From the NCBI GenBank assembly GCA_963565915.1, contig OY751495.1:1736001-1800000 (forward strand): a DNA stretch of 64,000 nt, written 5' to 3'. Below are positions 56,345 to 64,000 of this stretch, piece after piece. Every line of letters starts with the position of its first letter. Position 1 is the stretch's first letter. The position numbers were made by a program, and so were the translations under genes. This DNA is from Entoloma clypeatum. Its lineage: Eukaryota > Basidiomycota > Agaricomycetes > Agaricales > Entolomataceae. Below the pieces are notes generated by a model. The model was not told the DNA's origin, did no database searches, and saw only the letters and a list, made by a program, of their open reading frames with translations.

Positions 56345-56356
56345 TGTCCACAATAA
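52861..56356 (+). pseudogene. Gypsy C Pol (RT and RNase H active sites deleted)
   Basis: 52902-54161 carries protease (EVDSGCERTCI) and RT up to ICVIYM, where about 45 bp including the catalytic Asp pair are missing and the frame shifts. 54083-54685 continues RT and RNase H, but the segment with the catalytic Asp of RNase H (LALPKPDGQF...LSQKQ in A) is deleted in frame. After a short deletion near 54683, 54717-55091 and 54947-56356 carry the integrase zinc domain (HDAPVAGHPGQ, CDTCQRNK), a core with DVVGP, SDRGPQF and QAKRSHQE (Glu replaced by Lys), and the chromodomain (EYHVSTILDSQMFRG, WEGYGPEENTWEP). Confidence 0.88.
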
Positions 56357-56489
56357 AAGACGAGTTCTCAAAACCCATGACAGTATCGACCTCATCAGTC
56401 AACCACACACCGAGTTCCCCGCTCTAGTCTTCTCCCTGCCCAATATAGCCACCCCATTCTTCTTTTACCTTTCAACCATCCTCACCGCC

Positions 56490-56861
56490 ATGTCAAACAC
56501 CATCGTCACCTCCACCTCCACCACCGACATCGACCCCGCCATCGCCGCCCTTATGAACGAAGCGCTCTCCATGAGAGACCAAATCCATGCCCTTGAAACC
56601 TCCCTCGCCGATCTCCTTCATCGCCAGATGAATATCCGACTCCATTTGTTGTCCAATCTCCCCGTCGCCCCGACTCCCAAAGAGAAACAAATCCTCGGGA
56701 ATTACACCAGCACCCTCGTCATCGAAAATCGACGCATTCAGCTGGCCATCAAAGGCCTTGAACTCGCCATAGCCATCAACGAGGAGTTGATATATGATTG
56801 GAGCCTCAAGGAAAGTCCGAACTGGTCCGATCTCGGCAACAACGAGGGATGGGGACAGTGA
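56490..56861 (+). CDS. Small ORF between pol and 3' LTR of gypsy C, 123 aa
   Basis: An ATG in CACCGCCATGTC context gives MSNTIVTSTSTTDIDPAI. The middle (MRDQIHALETSLADLLHRQ) fits an amphipathic or coiled-coil helix, and the end is NNEGWGQ. It is homologous to the ORF at 41586-41957 and lies outside the identical arms, so the two differ by about ten residues while both stay open. There is no signal peptide or membrane segment. Its role is unknown. Confidence 0.6.
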   Translation: MSNTIVTSTSTTDIDPAIAALMNEALSMRDQIHALETSLADLLHRQMNIRLHLLSNLPVAPTPKEKQILGNYTSTLVIENRRIQLAIKGLELAIAINEELIYDWSLKESPNWSDLGNNEGWGQ

Positions 56862-56882
56862 CTCTGTGAGGACACAGAGCTT

Positions 56883-56895
56883 GGAGAGGGGAACA
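56883..56895 (+). promoter_or_regulatory. Polypurine tract of gypsy C
   Basis: GGAGAGGGGAACA lies directly before the 3' LTR (TGTTACGG at 56896). Confidence 0.75.
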
Positions 56896-57297
56896 TGTTA
56901 CGGACTCTACGGTATGAGGATCACGTCATATCTTTTACTTATCGGCCCGACTCGGCGCCCTCTTACGAGCTTACTATGTCTAATGTCTACTTTCGCAACC
57001 TTCGATTTCCAGTCTGACTCATTACATTACTTTGTCATCCCCTTTAGTATACTTCGCTCCCATGCTGACTCGCTTTCCGCAGTCAGCTTACTCACTGTAC
57101 ATAGCCTTCCGCAGTCGCCTTACTCATGCGCACTGCCTTCCGCAGTACTGACTCATCCGCTACTGCCTATAGTCAGTACCTATATAAACCTCTTGTACTA
57201 TAGTAGATTCCTTAGATTTAGCAATCACTTTGCTCTTCACCTTTCCACTTTCCTGCATACTCTGCCCGAACCTTGGAATGGTTTGTTAAGCATAACA
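56896..57297 (+). repeat. 3' LTR of gypsy C (402 bp)
   Basis: TGTTACGGACTC to AAGCATAACA, followed by ATGGA. It retains TATATAAA and the transcript-start region, so it could drive transcription rightward into the ORF that begins at 57298. Confidence 0.92.
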
Positions 57298-58273
57298 ATG
57301 GAGGTGCTGCAGGCTAAGCTCACGGAGGTGGAGGCGAAGAAGCAAGCAGCGGAGGAGAAGGCTGCGAGGAAGGCTGAGGAGGAGCGGAGAGCGGAGGAAG
57401 AGAGGGCTGTGGAGGCGGCACGGTTAGCGGAGGAGATGCATCGGGCGTCAGAGCTGGCGGCTCAGAAGAGGGTCGATGAAGTGGCCGCTGCGCAAGGCGC
57501 ATTGAGCAAGGGGTTGGGGGGGCCACAGACAGAGAGGAAGAAGAAGGTAGAGGAGGTGACGGCGACAGGTGGAGAGGGGTTGGGAGTTGGGGTCGGGGTC
57601 GGCACCTGCAATAGGTGCATTGTGAAGGGCATCAAATGTGAACGCGATGAGTAAGTTCTTCTTTGGTTCGTCTCTTCTGTTTTAACCTTTTGTTTTAGGA
57701 ATAAGTCGTCCTGCAAAGGTTGTGTCAAAGACAAGAACAAGTGCGAGGTCGGAGCGTCGGAGGGAAAGTCGGAGGTTAAGAAGGTGAAGAAAATGGTGAA
57801 GGTGAATAAGGGGAAGAAAAAGGCGTTGGAGATGCCATCAGAGAGTGGGTTGGAGGACACCATCTAGGGTGTCCTCAATATCATATTGGCAGAGACGAGG
57901 CAGGTGAGGCGACTGCTAACAGCAGTCGAAGGCTTGGTGAACACCGAGTATCAACTCAAGTTTCCGGAGGTGTCAGAGGAAGGGTCAGAGTCGGAGATGG
58001 ATACGAGGGAGGAGACACATGAGTTAAGGCTGGAGAAGAGGATCACGAGGAGGATAAGGAAGGATATTGTGAATAGGAAGAGGTTGGAGTTGCCGGAGCT
58101 GTCGGACAATTCTGACATGTCGATTTCGGAGCCATCGGAGAAGGCAGAGTTGGAGGAGGAGTTGGACAAGGAGGAGGTCTGTCAAACAAGAAACAATATA
58201 CTAAGTAGATAGCAATAGTACTTGTTTTTTCTTGTTTCAGAGCGATGTGAGTGGACCTGGTTTGTTGGGATAA
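57298..58273 (+). CDS. Antisense spliced Zn2Cys6-cluster ORF of gypsy D (one internal stop)
   Basis: Exon 1 57298-57650, intron 57651-57698 (GTAAGT...TTTTAG), exon 2 57699-58176, probable intron 58177-58240 (GTCTGT...TTTCAG), exon 3 58241-58273; total 864 nt, 287 aa if the TAG at 57865-57867 is ignored, 173 aa if not. Residues 1-85 are an Ala/Glu/Lys coiled coil. Splicing creates C-X2-C-X6-C-X8-C-X2-C-X6-C (CNRCIVKGIKC...CKGCVKDKNKC), the fungal Zn2Cys6 DNA-binding consensus. Basic (KKVKKMVKVNKGKKK) and acidic (EEGSESEMDTREE) stretches follow. It lies between pol and 3' LTR of gypsy D on the opposite strand and its end overlaps the pol end. Gypsy C inserted exactly at its start codon. Regulator function is inference. 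Confidence 0.6.
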
Positions 58274-60174
58274 GCGGAATGAAAGTCAGAGACAAGCTCA
58301 GGGGTGTTTTTTCCAGTTCATTGGCTGGTAGCCAAGAGAATTCTTCATCAGTGTTTTCATATCCTAACCAACAGACAAAATATAGTAGCTTGCAGCTACA
58401 TCGTCGGTTGATCTTTGAGTCGATGATTTCAGCAATCTTGTACTCAAGTTCTCCGTCAATGTCAATCGGAGGAGGTGGAGGTTGGGTCCAATTCGGAATG
58501 GTGTTTGGAGTTGCAGGTTCAAGCATGGAGACGTGGTAGACGGGGTGAACACCGCAGAATGTGTCAGGGAGTCAGAGGGTAAAGGAGTGTGTGCCGGGTT
58601 GTGCAATGATCTCATATGATCCCAAGTACTTTTCTGAGAGTTTTTTGGATGGGCATGTTGTGTGGAAGAACTGTGCTTTGACAAAAACCTGTTGTCCGAC
58701 AGAGAATGTTGGAGGTGCGATCCGATTATTGTTGGAGGACTTCTGGTAATGTCATTGAGCGTCGGAGATGGTGGATTTCAGTTCTTGGTGAAGTTCATCT
58801 AAGTCGGTCACGAAGGATCGGGCTCAGAAAGAGGCAAGGTCTCATTCCGGGTGAACAGTAATGTTCAGATGGTAACCCTTGTTAGCAAAGAAGGGAGATA
58901 TGCCAGTGGTAGCACTAGGTGCGTTGTTGTATGTGAACTCCGCAATCAGAAGGAGAGCAGACCAGTTATCCTGTTGGTAGTTGCAGAATATCTGCAAGTA
59001 CTGTTCAAGGGTCTGGTTAGTGCGTTCAGTTTGGCCATTACCTTCGGGGTGGTAACCAGAGGTGAAGTGGAGGGTCATGTTTAGAGCCTTTCCGAGAGAT
59101 TGGAAGAATCAGGAGACAAATTCAGGGCTGCGGTCAGAGGTGACATGTTTGGGGACGCCATGTTTAGAGAAGACGTGTAATACGAAGAGTACGGCAAGGT
59201 CTTTGGAGGTGCAGTGAATGGTTGTCAGAATGAAGATACTTTGCTTCGTTAATCAGTCAACGATAACGAGGATGGAGTCAAAGTTGTCGGAGGTCGGAAG
59301 GGTCTCGATGAAATCCATTGAGATAGAATTCCAATGTTCGGGGATTGGAAGCTGTTTGAGTAGGCTGTAAGACTTGTGTCTTTGTGGCTTTGATCGCATG
59401 CAAGTGGTACATGACTTGCAATAGTGTTTGACAAAATCTCATATTCTGGGCCAGGTGTAATCGCACTGAATGAGACTAAGTGTCTTGTTCTGACCTGGGT
59501 GTCCAGCAAGCATATGATCGTGCTTGTGCTGTAGGACTCGGAGTCGGAGGTCATCAGAGTCGGGAACATATATCTGATTGTCATGTCGGAGAAAACCATC
59601 AGGGTTGAGACACCAGCAGGGTTTAGGATCTTTGGAAAGAGTGTTATAAAGAGTGTCGGAAGGGAGTGCTGTGAGTATGTCATGGTGAAGCTTCTCTGTG
59701 TCCATGATAATGGTTGCATGGAGGACGGACTCAAGGAGTTGAGTCGCGCGAACTGAAGCGGAGAGCTGTTCTTGCGAAAAGACTGGTTGGAGGTTGGTCG
59801 GATTGATGTTGATGTAGTCGCTATTTCCCCCTTTAGGGTAGACATCCCAACATCTAGTTAGAAAGTCAGGTTTAGTTCCCAATTGGCTGGGGCGGAATTG
59901 GATGACAAGGTTGAATTGAGAAAGGTATTCCAACCATTGGACTTGTCAGCATGAAAGAACTTTGGTGGTGGCGAAATACTTGAGATTTTTGTGGTTGGTA
60001 ACGATGTCAATCGGAGTACCGGAGCCTTCAAAATAATGGAAAATTTAAACACTTCGTAGATGGCAAGAAGTTCCTTATTGTGGGTGTCATAGTTTACTTC
60101 GGGGGCCGTGAAGGTGTGGGAATGGAATGTGACGGGGTGGACTTCATTGTTGGAGGTGACGATCGACAAAATAG
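58182..60174 (-). pseudogene. Gypsy D Pol: RNase H, integrase, chromodomain (cut by gypsy E)
   Basis: It starts at the E insertion with LSIVTSNNEVHPVTFHSHTF and ELLAIYEVFK of RNase H. It continues with YLSQFNLVIQFRPSQLGTKPDFLTR, the integrase zinc domain (HKHDHMLAGHPGQNKTLSL), core remnants (FHFTSGYHPEGNGQTERTNQ with the catalytic Glu), and a chromodomain (EYKIAEIIDSKINRR, FVCWLGYENTDEEFSWLPANELE). TGA codons occur at several Arg positions (for example SxFFQSLG, VDxLTKQ, AQxHYQKS). It is a different gypsy lineage from A/B/C. The 5' two thirds (Gag, protease, most of RT) are missing here because of E. Confidence 0.85.
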
Positions 60175-60627
60175 TGTTATGATCGTATTTTCACTTTTTA
60201 CTTTATCTTATCTTATCTCGATCTTATCTTATCTACATCATATCATACATGAGGACATCTATCATTATCGCGGAGCATGACGCAGCCACAATGCAGCCTC
60301 ATGGAATTTACATATATAAGTAGGGTACTTTCACTTGTATTCGATAGCTTGTTCTCTTGAGATTCCTGCTGGGTCTCTTGGCAATACAGTTCTCTTATCA
60401 TCTTTCCACTTCGTTCCTAAGTTTGGGCTCGTGACCTCATTTGACTTAGCGTCGCCTCAACAGAAGAACAAGCTCTTTCTACTTGCCCGCCCAAACACAC
60501 ACTTCCCACTCCATCATCACTATCCCCGCCGTTTCGCACTTTTGCGTTAAAAGTCGCACTTCGTTATTACACGCAGACCCTAGTGTTAAGGGGGATCTCC
60601 CGGACTTCAGGGATAAGAAGAGAAACA
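60175..60627 (+). repeat. 5' LTR of gypsy E (about 453 bp, 3' border tentative)
   Basis: It begins TGTTATGATCG right after AATAG (60170-60174, presumed target duplication). It contains CTTATCTTATCTCG repeats, TTTACATATATAAGTAGGG (TATA at about 60311) and TGTTCTCTTGAGATT. I place the end at AGAAACA (60627) because TGG follows two bases later (TGGTACACCCACC), a form suited to a tRNA-primed site. The 3' LTR is outside the window, so the border cannot be verified. A fragment of the same LTR family is at 10036-10301. Confidence 0.65.
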
Positions 60628-60988
60628 CTTGGTACACCCACCATATCTAGTGTTGCCGTTTGAGACACATAGGGAAACGTTGAGCCTGTCCTGTGTCGAG
60701 GTGACCAAAGGCCGACGCAACTAACCTTTGGGAAAGCTGCTGGCGCGTGTGACGGTTGGAGAGAGCAGACCGTACATGTCTAGATCGCAAAAGGTGTTCC
60801 AACCCCCGATCCTATTTCAGGATATCGACCAGTCCAGCGCGCGTAGGGGATCTGACCGCGTGGACTTCATTTTTCCTAGATCTTCCTTTGCTCGGGTAAA
60901 CCGGCTACCTGGGTAAACAGATCGCTCTTTGGGTTTTTTTTCTTTTAGATTTTTCTCGCCTAAGCATTAGAACAGGGTCGCGCGCCCG

Positions 60989-61846
60989 ATGCAAGGTACT
61001 ACTGTTCAAAAAACAACCACTCCCCCTCATCACACCATCATGGCCGAAGGCACCAATGCCCAATTTGACAAAGAATTTGAACAACACCACGCACCATCAC
61101 CCTTACCTCCAATACCACTGTTCAATCACCCCCCCCCACAAAACAACAATTGTGGAAGGAAATTAGAAGTCGCCACGGATCCCGGCAAATACAATGGATC
61201 CAAAGCAATGTTCACAGTATGGTGGACTAAGATGCTCGCATGGCTCAGGGTCAACCGAGAGCTATTCAATGGAGAAGAAGAAGTGTGCATTGCAGTGTGG
61301 TCGCGATTGGACGGTCCCACGGCAGGAGTTTACAGGGAAACCTGTTTGAATCAATGTATGGAATCAGAAGATTGGCCAACGTACCGAGAGCTAGTCAGTG
61401 AAATCACAATGAGGTTTGGTCCCACCACTGAGATCGAATGGGCCCGATCCAAAATCGAGAGCTTTAAGCAAGGTTCAATGAAGACCGATGATTGGATTAT
61501 GCAATTCAGGACCCTGGTGATCAAGGGCAAGATCGAGGAAAGGCACGGTGTAACCCTTTTGGAAAGGAACGCCAAGGAATCTATCATGCAACAACTCTTC
61601 CAGGAAGGAAGGAGAAAGTCCATGGTGCAGGGCACCTGTGAAGAAGTTTTGGCAATCGGCAGAGCGGAAGAGACCTTTGTAGCAAGACCAGGAATGAGGA
61701 CTGGCAATAACTTTGGACAACAACGTAACACATGGGGCAATCGGCCCGCATATGGACAACAGCAGCAACAGAGGCCCTTTGGGCAACAACAGAATGGGGG
61801 GTACCGTCCTCAACAACAAAATGGTCAACAACAACAACAGCAGTAA
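60989..61846 (+). CDS. Gypsy E Gag, capsid part
   Basis: The ATG gives MQGTTVQKTTTPPHH; a second ATG (MAEGTNAQFDK) follows 17 codons later. The Gag core shows YNGSKAMFTVWWTKMLAWLR, DWPTYRELVSEITMRFG and KTDDWIMQFRTLVIKG. A Gln/Asn-rich tail (RPFGQQQNGGYRPQQQNGQ) ends at TAA 61844-61846, where CAA is expected, since the frame continues with a zinc knuckle (CYNCGGQGHFA, TGA, DCRRP) to about 62136. So the stops are mutations, and the natural Gag was longer. Confidence 0.8.
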   Translation: MQGTTVQKTTTPPHHTIMAEGTNAQFDKEFEQHHAPSPLPPIPLFNHPPPQNNNCGRKLEVATDPGKYNGSKAMFTVWWTKMLAWLRVNRELFNGEEEVCIAVWSRLDGPTAGVYRETCLNQCMESEDWPTYRELVSEITMRFGPTTEIEWARSKIESFKQGSMKTDDWIMQFRTLVIKGKIEERHGVTLLERNAKESIMQQLFQEGRRKSMVQGTCEEVLAIGRAEETFVARPGMRTGNNFGQQRNTWGNRPAYGQQQQQRPFGQQQNGGYRPQQQNGQQQQQQ

Positions 61847-62359
61847 CCACAATGGGATCCAAATGCAATGGACGTCGATAGGAACCAGAGACACGCTCCT
61901 GGTAATTGTTATAACTGCGGCGGACAGGGGCATTTTGCCTGAGATTGCAGACGGCCACAGCACAGGGTACAAGCAGCAATGATCGAACAGATCAACGAAC
62001 AAGAGGAGGAGGAAATTTTGAGACAGATCAACACGAGGCATCAAGCGCGCCAAGCTAATAATGGACAGCAGGGCCAACCGGCTCAGAACAATGGACAGGC
62101 TGCAGCGCAGCAGGATTTTGTAAACGTCAACCAGTAATTCCCCCGCTGGCTCTGACAAATCGATATGAACAATTGCCTATAGACTCTTACATACATAAAG
62201 ACACTGTAAATTCTTGGTTTCAAAAGCTTACGGACGCAGCAGTTACATACAATAAAATACTATTGGACAAACCCAAAAAGGTAAAAACCCAAAAAAAATA
62301 GCGCAGATGAATCAGACTTAGATACGCTTGTAAACTATATCCTTGGAGAGCCCTCGGCA
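61847..62359 (+). pseudogene. Gypsy E Gag zinc knuckle and Gag-Pol junction
   Basis: Same frame as Gag: a CCHC knuckle CYNCGGQGHFAxDC with TGA for Arg at 61939-61941, then a Gln-rich tail ending at TAA near 62136. About 200 bp with AAAACCCAAAAAAAATAG-like A-rich sequence separates it from Pol. Confidence 0.65.
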
Positions 62360-64000
62360 ATGAGGCTTGGTTTGTCCCCTACGGATGAATGCTTAATTCC
62401 CTGTTGCGATGAATCAGATAACTTAACTAGGCAAACGGACTCTATGGGGGAACCATCTTTTATTCGATCCGCTTCTGTGGAAAAGGAGCTTATGATGAAA
62501 ATCACGCTGGAAACGTTGCAGGACAAACGCACATTTGATGTTGAAGCATTATTAGACTCAGGGGCGACAGGGATGTTCATAGATCTGGACTTCGCCAAAA
62601 AGAACAACATTAAATTAAGGGAACTACCTTTCCCCATTCGGGTCTACAACATTGATGGCACGCTTAACCAAGGAGGTTCGATCACGCACGAAGCAGTCAT
62701 GGCTATGCGGTATAAAGGACACATGGAGATAGCAGTGTTTGAAGCATGCAACCTAGGAAAAGCTAAAATTATCGTTGGACATACTTGGCTGAAACGTCAT
62801 AATCCAGAAATCGATTGGGAAAAAGTGGAAATTAAATTATCAAGATGTCCAGAAGAATGTGGCATGTGTCGAACATGTTACTTAAATAAAACTGCAAGGA
62901 CCAGATGGGGTGGAAGGATGGAAGAAGTAGTAGAAGAAAATGAGGAAGAAGTGAAGGAGGAAGTAATCCACATGCTCAGGGCAGCTAAGGGAGAACCCTC
63001 AGATGAAGTACCGGCGGAACAGGTTGTCCCCCAGAAATATCACAAATATCTATCAGTCTTTGAAAAGAAAGCATCGGAGAGATTACCAGTCAGGAAACCA
63101 TGGGATCACGCTATAGACTTAAAACCGGATTTCATACCAAAAAAGGCCAAAGTCTATCCCCTGTCACCAGATGAAAGGAAAGAAGTATCCGAATTTTTAA
63201 ACGATCAATTACACAAAGGATATATTCAACCTACCAAGTCACCACAAACTTCGCCAGTATTCTTTATACCCAAAAAAGACGGAAAGAAACGAATGGTACA
63301 GGATTACCAACATATTAACAGCTGGACCATTCGCAATAATTATCCACTTCCGTTGATTCTGGAATTGATCGATAAATTAAAGGGAAAGAAAAAGTTTACC
63401 AAAATGGACCTCAGATGGGGGTATAACAATGTACGCATCAAAGAAGGAGACGAGTGGAAAGCGGCATTTACAACCCCAGATGGAGCCTTCGAACCAACAG
63501 TTATGTTCTTCAGATTAAATAATTCCCCAAGCACGTTTCAAACCATGATGAATGGCATATTTAGAGACTTGATTGATCAAGGAGACGTAGTTATCTATAT
63601 TGGGATATATTGGTAGCAACTGAAGGAGAAAAAGGACACAGTGAAATCGTGGAGGAAATTCTAAAAAGATTATGGGAAAATGACTTATTCTTAAAACCAG
63701 GAAAATGTTTCTTTGACAGAGACGAAACAGAGTTCTTAGGGTTAATTATTGGGAAAGACGGAATTCGAATGGATCCTTCAAAAGTAGACGCCATCAAACA
63801 ATGGCCAAGACCAACGAAAGTCAAAGAAGTCCAATCGTTCCTAGGATTGAAAGATTTATTTAAAGTGGCAGGGCCATTACATAAATTAACAAGGAAAGAA
63901 ACAATCTGGAATTGGAAAGAGAAGACACCACCTTGAAGGAGCCAAACATGAGGTCGAGATCTGGACCGATCATAAAAACCTCGAGTACTTCATGCAGGGA
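62360..64000 (+). pseudogene. Gypsy E Pol: protease and RT, frameshifted at the active site
   Basis: Protease site [15 protein letters not shown], then [16 protein letters not shown], a [10 protein letters not shown] lead-in, and RT with [41 protein letters not shown] and [19 protein letters not shown]. At VVIYI the catalytic Asp-Asp codons are altered by a substitution plus one-base loss, shifting to a stop at 63616. The original frame continues at 63610-63936 ([38 protein letters not shown]). A deletion near 63930 joins to WTDHKNLEYFMQG of RNase H at the window edge. Confidence 0.85.

Larger units (their letters stand above)
50801..57297 (+). mobile_element. Full-length Ty3/gypsy retrotransposon C (target duplication ATGGA)
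   Basis: LTRs of 402 bp at 50801-51202 and 56896-57297 are flanked by ATGGA on both sides (50796-50800, 57298-57302). Order: LTR, self-priming site, leader ORF remnant, Gag, Pol, small ORF, polypurine tract, LTR. I count about 15 differences between the two LTRs, nearly all transitions. It belongs to the same family as A and B. It is not autonomous: the RT active site and part of RNase H are deleted. Confidence 0.95.
60175..64000 (+). mobile_element. Ty3/gypsy retrotransposon E, running off the window
   Basis: LTR, Gag, protease, RT and the start of RNase H follow each other on the plus strand. The insertion splits the RNase H coding region of gypsy D. Stops and a frameshift show that it is not active. 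Confidence 0.9.

Noticed and set aside
57462..57863. 133-codon minus-strand frame, sense to gypsy D
   Set aside because: It mirrors the Zn2Cys6 ORF; the plus-strand reading has splice sites and a full Cys pattern, while this one is Pro/Phe/Ser composition without motifs.
1..64000. tRNA and rRNA genes
   Set aside because: I scanned for GGTTCGA-type B boxes and rRNA blocks by eye; hits such as TTCGAATCAC near 55095 lie in pol codons and no cloverleaf could be drawn. A tRNA scan would be decisive.

Overview
The window looks like repeat-rich nuclear DNA of a mushroom-forming basidiomycete (Agaricomycetes). The host genes have 48-80 nt introns, and their proteins resemble those of agaric fungi. 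The repeats are chromodomain Ty3/gypsy elements, a Ty1/copia element, Tc1/mariner elements, hAT-type MITEs and fungal DDE-type relics. I found no bacterial operons, CRISPR arrays, rRNA genes or convincing tRNA genes.

Layout. 1-960: degraded P-loop NTPase-like gene. 965-1620: hAT-type repeat carrying a solo LTR with a 5-bp target duplication. 1660-2000: minisatellite. 2870-4488: a complete Tc1/mariner element with an intact DD34E transposase, with a relic arm of a relative near 5.6 kb. 8.1-10.6 kb: a broken DDE/RNase H-like gene split by an LTR fragment. 11193-16996: gypsy element A (target duplication CTTCT). 17.05-18.48 kb: non-autonomous terminal-inverted-repeat element. 19.3-20.5 kb: DDE transposase pseudogene cut by copia element 20504-28291, which itself holds a second intact Tc1/mariner element (25190-26795).

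29.5-39.35 kb is a compact island of ordinary host genes: a Ser/Pro-rich protein (minus), proteasome subunit beta-7/PRE4 (minus, six exons, 266 aa), a TFIIIC-subunit-like WD40 gene (plus, divergent from PRE4), and PAN3 (plus) of the PAN2-PAN3 deadenylase.

39.6-64 kb is a nested repeat block: a foldback repeat; a minisatellite that is the target of gypsy B (41150-46828); a spacer with two MITEs and a copia fragment; gypsy D (3' LTR 50120-50602, pol 58274-60174), into which gypsy C (50801-57297, target duplication ATGGA) inserted; and gypsy E (from 60175), which cuts D's RNase H region and runs off the window. B and C form an inverted repeat with 4,725-bp arms (42104-46828 / 51620-56344) and no indel in the arms.

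The candidate I find most unusual is in gypsy D. Between pol and the 3' LTR, on the opposite strand, lies a three-exon ORF (57298-58273). Splicing its first intron builds a full CX2CX6CX8CX2CX6C (Zn2Cys6-type) cluster behind an alanine/glutamate-rich coiled coil. Nearly all inactivating stops in the retroelements and relics are TGA where the family context implies CGA, the mark of CpG methylation/deamination, whereas both Tc1 transposases are uninterrupted. Exon boundaries and element ends were worked out by eye; homology statements rest on recognised motifs, not searches.
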